Assembly: GCF_963678635.1 (NCBI RefSeq)
Contig: NC_087065.1
Location: 12,299,579 to 12,363,578 of the forward strand
Reading direction: 5' to 3'
DNA from: Symsagittifera roscoffensis
Taxonomy: Eukaryota > Xenacoelomorpha > Acoela > Convolutidae
DNA: 64,000 bases
Translations under genes and position numbers: made by a program
Notes under the pieces: generated by a model
What the model was told of the DNA's origin: nothing
The model's database searches: none
What the model saw: the letters and a program-made list of their open reading frames with translations, nothing else
Shown: piece after piece, positions 57,505 to 64,000 of the stretch
Position numbering within the stretch: the stretch's first letter is position 1
Layout of the letters: every line of letters begins with the position of its first letter

Positions 57505-59199
57505 TCAAAACTTGTAGGGGTGATATTTGTCTATTAGACTTGGTCCACCTATAGCTCCGATGAGAGGTTTGTTATTCTGGTGCGAAGGTGCTCCTTGCAT
57601 GAAGCCTTGTTTGTTTCCAGAGTTCCTGCGACCCCCGAACCCGGGTTTGTATCCCCCACCGCCTCCAATGCCACCGCCCGCACTGGGATTTGAACCTAGT
57701 CCCCCAAAGCTGTTTCCATCATTACTGTTTCCATGATTGAAAGATGACATGAAGTTGTTGTTTCCACTATGGTTTCCTGAATTTAGATCTCTGAATTGAT
57801 TCGAAGCTTGATTCGGGTTTTGTTGCGGTTTGTATCTTGCGTTGGTCTCGTAGTATCTCGTAGCCGAATCTCTTCGTGAGTTTGTGTTGATGGGTGGCAG
57901 TTGGTTTCGGTGATTTGCACTCATCGTGTTTTCCTTTTGACTTCCAAATAAGGAAGCCAATTCTGTTCGTTGTCGTTTTTCAGGTTTGATGTTGAAAATA
58001 GCTGAAAACTCATCCTCGTCAAAATCATCCGAAATCTTCGGGTTTTTGGACAACCGGCCGGATTGTATTTTTGGTTTATTTTCTCCGAAAGTGGGAGGAG
58101 CTTGGGGTCTGGAGTCGCCTTCACCACGACCTCCATGACTCGACCCGAGGTCACCCGATGGGTGAGTCTGGGCGTTTCGGTTGGCATTTGCGGCAGCGGC
58201 GGCGCCTTGCATCGCGCGACGTCCTTCAGAGCCAGCAGTTCTGGCGGGAATTGGGTAGTTTGGGTTCGCACTTCCATATCCGTTTGCATGATCCTGTTTT
58301 TTAGTCGCACTATTGGCGCTTGGAAAGGAAACAAGTCGCATGTTTGAGAACCAACTGCAGTTTAGAAGGTCGTTTGCCTTGGCTCGTTTCGCTGGATTCC
58401 ATTTTAAACACTGGTCTATCAGCTGGATAGCCGAGGGTTCAGCTGTGGGTATTATGGACTCCAGTGTCACCGCTTTGTACTGGGGGAATTTGTGCTTGCT
58501 CATTGAGACGCCTTCAGGCCAGTCTTGCTGTGTAAATGTGCCCAGAATGTTACATAATTTATGCAACTGGTCAATTTCAGACGAGCCGGGAAAAAGTGGT
58601 CGGCCGGTGAAAAGTTCCGGGACGATGCAACCGACAGCCCAAACATCAATAGGCGCCGAATAGTTACGAGACTGCAGGAGAACTTCGGGTGCACGGTACC
58701 AACGAGTCGAAACATAGTCGGTATATGGGGGCTTACTTCGGATGTTGCGAGCCAACCCGAAGTCGGCAATTTTTACTGTCGGTGGATCCTGCCCGTTGTC
58801 GTTTAAGAGGAGGTTCTCGGGTTTCATGTCTCGATGAAAGAACCCTTTTTGGTGCATTGCTTTCAGGCCGAGCAGCACTTGATAAGTCACATGTTTAACA
58901 GTTGCGTTATTTAATTTAACTTTCCTTTTAAGGTAATCATACAAATTCTCCTTCATGTATTCAAAAATCATAAACAATTCGTCGTTCTCTCGAATCACCT
59001 CTTTAAGTTTTATGATGTTTGGATGACTCAACTTTCGAAGGGCTTCTATTTCGCGCAATTTGAGGCATTCGTCCCACGAGTAATACTTTCGCTTCATCTT
59101 CTTAATCGCAACTATTTCATTCGTGTCAGAAATCTGAGCCAAATAAACTTCGCCGTAAGTTCCGTCGCCCAACTTCTTTATTCTCTGATATCGGTTCAT
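57505..59199 (-). CDS. MAK/CILK1/MOK-type protein kinase (RCK family)
   Basis: The 564-residue protein begins MNRYQRIKKLGDGTYGEVYL. The kinase domain covers about residues 4-285: glycine loop GDGTYG (11-16), lysine 33 in VAIKKMK, glutamate 50, HRDMKPEN with catalytic D124, DFG (146-148), activation loop PPYTDY (TDY 160-162) and WYRAPE. KRKYYSWDECLKLRE and VIRENDELFMIFEYMKENLY are hallmarks of MAK and CILK1. In vertebrates these kinases are activated on the TDY motif and control cilium length and intraflagellar transport. The carboxyl half is disordered, rich in Asn, Gly, Ser and Gln, with a glycine run near 510-530. The start at 59199 is chosen because alignment begins there and a splice acceptor lies 2 bp upstream; the three codons before it begin with TTG. 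All coding sequence is in one exon, unusual beside the intron-rich neighbours. Confidence 0.93.
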   Translation of the reverse strand: MNRYQRIKKLGDGTYGEVYLAQISDTNEIVAIKKMKRKYYSWDECLKLREIEALRKLSHPNIIKLKEVIRENDELFMIFEYMKENLYDYLKRKVKLNNATVKHVTYQVLLGLKAMHQKGFFHRDMKPENLLLNDNGQDPPTVKIADFGLARNIRSKPPYTDYVSTRWYRAPEVLLQSRNYSAPIDVWAVGCIVPELFTGRPLFPGSSEIDQLHKLCNILGTFTQQDWPEGVSMSKHKFPQYKAVTLESIIPTAEPSAIQLIDQCLKWNPAKRAKANDLLNCSWFSNMRLVSFPSANSATKKQDHANGYGSANPNYPIPARTAGSEGRRAMQGAAAAANANRNAQTHPSGDLGSSHGGRGEGDSRPQAPPTFGENKPKIQSGRLSKNPKISDDFDEDEFSAIFNIKPEKRQRTELASLFGSQKENTMSANHRNQLPPINTNSRRDSATRYYETNARYKPQQNPNQASNQFRDLNSGNHSGNNNFMSSFNHGNSNDGNSFGGLGSNPSAGGGIGGGGGYKPGFGGRRNSGNKQGFMQGAPSHQNNKPLIGAIGGPSLIDKYHPYKF

Positions 59200-59540
59200 A
59201 CCTAACAAATGTTTGAAAAAAGTTAGGAAACTATAAATAAATGTTAGACGTATAACTAAAATTTTCCAAGTAAGTGATTTGATACCACAGTTAAAGCATT
59301 TGGTTGGAGTTAACTTTTTCGAACTTTGAATAGTTGAAGAGAATCATAATAATGGAACTTCATTTGTGTATAGCCTTGTAAACAGCAAAATATATATATA
59401 TATATTTTCGATTTTGGCGACACGCGAGCAACATAAAACGTGAGAGCCGAGCGATTCAGCTTTGAATTATTAATCACAAAATCCAAAATAACGAGAAACA
59501 ATTACTGGTGGTATGTAAAAAGCAATGCTGTTTTCTTACC
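59200..59540 (-). other. Probable 5' UTR intron of the kinase gene
   Basis: On the minus strand a good donor CAAG|GTAAGA (exon end 59540) is followed about 338 bp later by an acceptor TTTGTTAG (59203-59202), two bases before the kinase ATG. The upstream exon does not extend the kinase frame. It contains an ATG near 59629 whose frame does not match, so it could act as an upstream ORF. A (TA)n tract at about 59391-59404 lies in the intron. Confidence 0.6.
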
Positions 59541-60007
59541 TTGTAAAAGCAACGCACGTGCTATTATCAAGAAAAACGTGATGTGCGAGACGCGTTGAAG
59601 ACTCGTGAACAAAACCACGCTTTTGCATTTTTCGGATTAAAAATAAGTGTGTAACCGCTTAACGATCTTCTAATACATGTTTTATAAAATGATTGGTACA
59701 TAATACCATAATGATATCTGCCGATTATTGGTTTTTATGGTTTTTGTTTTTATCTAGCCAGATGAAGCAGGATAATGAAAGCAAAAAAACAAGCGAACGT
59801 GTTAAAAATGAACACAAGAATCAGCTACTTTGAGGAAAAGGCTTCAAAATAAATTTAATTGCTTTATTTTCACCACCTATGGTTTTTCGTGTTTTCACCT
59901 TTTGTTTTTGCCCAAAAATGCCAGAGTAGTTTGTTCTTCTCATAGCACAGTCGGGAAGTTGAACCCAGAATTTTACAATGAACCCCACGTATGAAATCCA
60001 TATTTGA

Positions 60008-60540
60008 ACAAGAATGCTCGTATCAGGGCGAAGCCCTGAATGTTCCGACCGCCTTTTAATGTTTATGGAGCAGTAATAACATTTAAGAAATTAAATGAAA
60101 TAAAACAAAATGAAATTTTTTTTTCTAAAATTTGAATTTTTTAATGAAAATCATCCCCCCATACGCCATATAAAGTACAAAAGGATAAATTTCGCTCCTT
60201 GTAACAAATCAATTATGGCAAAAAGCGTCTTTCAACCAATTTGGAACGATTTCTAAGACGGATTAACTCTCCGCTTACGCGTTAATGGCGCGAAATATTT
60301 CGCGCGTTAATTGTCCCAAATTGGCCAAAATGGCAATCTTTAAACCCCCGTAACTTTACGAAAAATGATCACAGGTGAAATATCTTTTCAAATTTAAGCT
60401 CAGGACAACAATACCTTTCGAATGATATTAAAAAATTCCGTCAAAAATGGCTAGTTAAAAAGTCGAAATTTGTCTGAAGAAAAAAAAACCCACCCCGAGC
60501 ACAAATATTCCGTTACTTTCGTATCGAAAGTCGGAACAAT
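60008..60540 (-). mobile_element. Hairpin-ended dispersed element, best-preserved copy
   Basis: Left end AACAAGAATGCTCGTAT followed by the perfect hairpin CAGGGC-GAA-GCCCTG (60024-60038) and GAATGTTCCGACCGCC. Right end ACTTTCG-TAT-CGAAAGT (60515-60531) followed by CGGAACAAT. About 530 bp, no coding frame. It lies upstream of the kinase gene. Confidence 0.85.
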
Positions 60541-60841
60541 AACTGCTTATCGCTGTCATGGTGATGTAAATTTGCATGGCGAACAACTTAATCACAATAG
60601 TATCTAAATCTAAAAGTTTGAAATAAAGACCCGTTAAAGCGCCCGCTGAATTGAATACGGTGAGTTTGAGTTTATTATCAAAAGCAGGCGCTCGTATAGG
60701 GTTTTCTCCAGACCAACTCTTTTTTTGAAAATTTTTCTTCGCCGCATTTAAATTTAAAAACAAAAGGCCAAACTGTCGTAATAACTGGACGTTATTTTAA
60801 CGAATAACGAATTGGCCCGATCAACTCTTAGTCATTGCTGT

Positions 60842-60865
60842 ACAACAACAGCAAATCCGCAACAA

Positions 60866-60897
<32 letters not shown>

Positions 60898-60932
60898 GCA
60901 ACAACAACAACAGCAATAACAACAACAAAAAG
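60842..60932. repeat. (CAA)n microsatellite
   Basis: CAACAACAGCAA and similar triplets run for about 90 bp with CAG and AAT interruptions. No coding frame with flanking support. Confidence 0.9.
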
Positions 60933-61269
60933 TGCTGTTTTGGACACTGTTTGGAATGCTTTGACTAAAAAATTGCTTTTTTTCCGACACTCGCCTTTTA
61001 CAAATTAACTGTATTGCCGCCGAAGAAATGTCTTAAAATAGTACCAAATATGAACTCTTTGGGTAGTCAACGGGTCAAAGTAAACGTCATCAACACCCCC
61101 TCCCCCACCCTCAACCCGCTAAATCCGCTACTGATCTAAAGTAAAACAACAACATTGGAAAAGCTCTGAACTGGCAGCTTATTGACTGCTCTTTTTTTTG
61201 GAAGATAATTCTTATTTGGACGAAAAGAAAATAAAACGCATCCAAAAGTCTCATCTTCCGAGGTCCAGC

Positions 61270-61450
61270 TGCCCGATTTGTGTTTCGACTTTCTCGATCA
61301 AAACGTCGGTATGTTTCGACTTTCTCGACCAAATTTTGGGATGTTTCGACTTTCTCGACCCAACAAAAAAAATGTTATACTATGTTCGACCCTGTTCAGA
61401 TATATTGGAGCTTGTTCGACCAAAAATGGGCATGTTTCGACTGTCTGGCC
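61270..61450. repeat. TTTCGACTTTCTCGACC tandem repeat
   Basis: About four to five units of 30-38 bp, each with TGTTTCGACTTTCTCGA. A further copy is at about 62046. Confidence 0.85.
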
Positions 61451-62585
61451 TTTCTCGACAGACAAAAAATTTTAAAAATTTTCTTTGAATCATTTGTTTC
61501 TAGCGGTGAGCTTGTGGAAAACTTTGAAATGACTTTCTCGATCAAAATTGTATTCGAGCTTTGTTCCGACTTTCTTGAATATCAAATGACACGAGTTGAT
61601 TGCCAAAAAATATAATCTATGCTTTTCATTTGTTTTTTTTTGTGATAAGGCTTTAGCTGAAAGTAAAGAATCAGTAAAAAATGAAAATCCTGCATAGAAA
61701 AATAAATTTTACAAATCGTTTTTTTCATTTTGCCCATATTTTTTTTTACAAACCTGGACTGACACTGTTGATCTGAAAACTGACTTTTGAGGAAAATTTG
61801 GTAGAATTAACTTTGTATTTTCACAGGAACCGTTAGATCTTAAACAACAAACGATTTTCTCTGAATGGAGTTTTTAGTTTTGCGGTAAGAAAGTCTCCTG
61901 ATTTGATTGCTGCTGATTGCAACTTTTTGAAGGAGTTTTTTTCAGGGCAAATTTTTTTTCGTCTGTTCACAATTTAAAATTGATTAGAATCATCAAAAAA
62001 TGAGCTTTCGCTTGACCTATATTTAGACTATGCTCGACCTGTGTTTCGACTTTCTCGGCCAAAAGTGGGTATGTTTCAACTTTATGAAGTTGTTTCTCGA
62101 CCGCCGTTTTCAGTCGGAAAACTGCACTTGCTCAATTTTCAAAGTCTTATCTGTCGAGCACCTCAATCCTGGTTATTAATTACCCAATAAATTGAAATCT
62201 CTACTAAATTCTTCATTCCAAAAAAGAAACTTTTTGCGGTTTGAATTGGTAATATAATAATTAATTCCCATGTTGACCTCGAAGAACAAAATTAAAAAAA
62301 GTGATTAAAATCCCTTGTTTTAACACAACCAAAATTTATAATAATTCATTTTAAAGCAATGAGTTTTGTTTTGCGTCATGCAAAACTTTGTAAAAAAAAT
62401 CCTGCGTTTAGTAAATGACTTTGCAGAACGAGTGTACGATTTATTCGATTTGTAATACTAAATTTTTTCAAACTCCAAAACAATTCCATTCCCATCATCC
62501 CCGTTGTGATTCTTACCATTTGTTTTATTTCACTAATTACTTTAAAGTATCTTAACTGGTTAATCTTGATTTGACCTTGCTATCT
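61451..62585. other. No gene recognised; may include the 5' LTR of the right-end element
   Basis: AT-rich. TGTGATTCTTACC at about 62506 could start an LTR, since TGTGAT also opens the LTR at 27473. I could not fix the other LTR edge or a convincing primer-binding site. Confidence 0.3.
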
Positions 62586-62610
62586 TCATTCTCTCCGACG
62601 GAGAGAATGA
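62586..62610. repeat. 25-bp perfect palindrome upstream of gag
   Basis: TCATTCTCTCCG and CGGAGAGAATGA flank a single A. It lies 103 bp before the Gag ATG, in the leader or LTR of the element. It could be a protein-binding site or a short RNA hairpin. Confidence 0.85.
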
Positions 62611-62712
62611 CCGCTCACTTTTTAATGTTTTAACTTAGAGATTAATTCACTTTTTAAACATATCTTATTTGTAACTAAGTGGAATTAACCGTAACAAAGG
62701 AACATTTTTATC

Positions 62713-64000
62713 ATGGCGCAGTCAAACAGCAACGAATCAAACGTGAGAGGTATACCTTCATTTTGGCAGAACCACACAGTGGACCCACCAATTCCTTGGG
62801 AAGAGTGGAGCGATCTATTCCAGCTAGCGATAATCGCAAAAGAGAATATCGACATCGAAAATCTCTTGAATCCAACGGAACGATATCACCCACCTCCCCC
62901 AACATTGGAAAATCCGCCGGAAAACGAATCCGACGCTCAAAAAACATCACGCATCGAGAGGAATATCCAAGAACAAAAGAGATTCGATGATGAAGAAATG
63001 GCCTCAATAAAGTTAGAAACCAAGAAATTCAACGGTATGAGACTGGAAGAGGCGGACAAAAAACTAAGATCCATACTTTATCTAGCCCTTGGAAACGAAG
63101 GAAAGAAAATATTCGGCCAGAAGTTCACAAGAGTCAAAGTTCTACAAATTTCTTTCAAAGAATTTTGGGACAATTTGTCCACAGCTTTTGTGAGAAAAAC
63201 AAACATAACCTTCGAAAGACACAAACTCTTAAACAGAAAACAGAGGGACAGAGAATCATTAGAACAATTCTGGGGGGCACTGGCTGAAATGGCAAAACGA
63301 TGTAACATTCCCACAGGAGAAGACGAATGGATTAGAGATATTTTTATTAATAACATGAAGAATTCAGATATCCAACGGAAACTTCTCACGGAAACCTTAC
63401 CGCCACTAGAAGCCTTAAACGTAGCCCTGATTGATGAAAAAGGAATTACAAACCACATAAAGATGACGAGTACTTTTAAATCCAGCGGATATTCTTCCAA
63501 CAAATCTTTTAATCATTTTAATGTAAAAAGAGAACCCACCCTAAACATCGAAAGAAACAACACATATATGAAATGCGGCGGAAGTTTTACAAAAGAACAT
63601 CTAGCGGTTTGCCCTGCTAAAGATACAACATGTACGACTTGTAAATATCGAGGACATTTTACTAGACTTTGTAAATCACGCCGTAAAAATGTAAATATTG
63701 TGGATAGCCAAATTGTAAATAATACGGATCATCATTATCCTTCGGAACAACCAGATGTACATATTGACCACGCTAATAGAGAATGCTGTGGAGTAATAAA
63801 TGCATGGTCAGAGTCTGGACAAAGCGATAACGACGATTACTCAGTATTAAACGTAACAACTATCTACGATGATCAAGGAAAGGAGATGAAGAAACTACTA
63901 AATATCGGCTTAGGAAACGAAAACCAAGTAATTCTGAACATACAGGTGGATTCAGCAAGCCCTGTAAGCTTCCTTAAACAGAATGTGTTACACGAGTTGA
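62713..64000 (+). CDS. Ty3/gypsy-like Gag-Pol start, open to window edge
   Basis: From ATG 62713 the frame runs 429 codons without a stop. The amino-terminal part (residues about 30-225) resembles gypsy Gag, with PPIPWEEW, LEEADKKLRSILYLALG and ESLEQFWGALAEMAKRC. A CCHC zinc knuckle CTTCKYRGHFTRLC starts at residue 307; just before it a second knuckle is incomplete (KCGGSFTKEHLAVC lacks its first Cys). At residue 413, VDSASPVSFL matches the DSG/DSA active-site motif of the aspartic protease, so Gag and Pol appear to share one frame. Gag packages element RNA and the protease matures the polyprotein. The absence of stops suggests a young, possibly active copy. Confidence 0.85.
   Translation, partial: MAQSNSNESNVRGIPSFWQNHTVDPPIPWEEWSDLFQLAIIAKENIDIENLLNPTERYHPPPPTLENPPENESDAQKTSRIERNIQEQKRFDDEEMASIKLETKKFNGMRLEEADKKLRSILYLALGNEGKKIFGQKFTRVKVLQISFKEFWDNLSTAFVRKTNITFERHKLLNRKQRDRESLEQFWGALAEMAKRCNIPTGEDEWIRDIFINNMKNSDIQRKLLTETLPPLEALNVALIDEKGITNHIKMTSTFKSSGYSSNKSFNHFNVKREPTLNIERNNTYMKCGGSFTKEHLAVCPAKDTTCTTCKYRGHFTRLCKSRRKNVNIVDSQIVNNTDHHYPSEQPDVHIDHANRECCGVINAWSESGQSDNDDYSVLNVTTIYDDQGKEMKKLLNIGLGNENQVILNIQVDSASPVSFLKQNVLHEL

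Noticed and set aside
57527-58898. Several plus-strand ORFs opposite the kinase
   Set aside because: Antisense shadows of the kinase coding sequence, caused by its GC-rich codons.
60842-60932. Poly-glutamine or poly-asparagine coding tract
   Set aside because: The (CAA)n tract has stops in flanking frames and no neighbouring exon-like sequence.
61198-61615. Overlapping ORFs with FRLSRPN repeats
   Set aside because: Arise from the TTTCGACTTTCTCGACC tandem repeat, open in several frames.
62679-63503. Other frames and minus-strand ORFs across the Gag region
   Set aside because: Overlap the long Gag frame, which has a zinc knuckle and protease motif; the alternatives have no domain.

Overview
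This is an AT-rich eukaryotic, clearly metazoan, window of low gene density. It holds spliced genes with large introns, many dispersed and tandem repeats, a decayed CR1/jockey-type LINE and an apparently intact Ty3/gypsy-like gag-pol start. I cannot name the species. Four of five junctions that I infer in one gene lack a GT donor. Large numbers of non-canonical introns have been reported in larvacean tunicates, so that group is one possibility, but nothing here proves it.

Three host genes are supported. (1) A four-transmembrane proteolipid gene of the PLP/DM20/M6 family runs on the + strand from 21588 to 52107 in six exons, with a second intron of about 25 kb. (2) A trypsin-like S1 serine protease lies on the - strand (exons between 47455 and 26018) entirely inside that second intron. 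Its exon carrying the catalytic serine (GDSG) is present twice, at 40283-40433 and 32301-32451, because about 7 kb of its intron is tandemly duplicated (30947-38093 and 38956-45928). Both exon copies keep splice sites and an open frame, but using both would shift the frame, so they are candidates for mutually exclusive use. (3) A MAK/CILK1/MOK-type protein kinase (RCK family, TDY activation loop) lies on the - strand at 57505-59199, encoded in one coding exon with a likely intron in its 5' UTR. The proteolipid and kinase genes converge tail to tail.

The left 20 kb is repeat territory. A CR1-like LINE (1-3000, - strand) shows PHD finger, ORF1, endonuclease and reverse transcriptase in order; ORF1 and the endonuclease share a frame and are separated by a single TGA followed by CTA. 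Next come three tandem hairpins with covarying stems (3024-3164), an SGNH-hydrolase ORF, a tandem array of about 1-kb units (4985-10920) that keeps a short reading frame in four of five copies, a G-rich inverted-repeat element (11217-11692), and a 2.2-kb tandem duplication (13080-17410). A recurrent element of about 0.5 kb with a hairpin at each end occurs at least at 12041, 18504, 22197, 29912, 52278 and 60008. Inverted-repeat (MITE-like) elements occur at 18996-19790, 33375-33510 and 48128-48338; the last has a perfect 8-bp target duplication. An LTR remnant sits at 26600-27683.

The right end (62713-64000) opens into a Ty3/gypsy-like Gag with a CCHC zinc knuckle and the start of an aspartic protease. 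Its frame is uninterrupted to the window edge, suggesting a young element.
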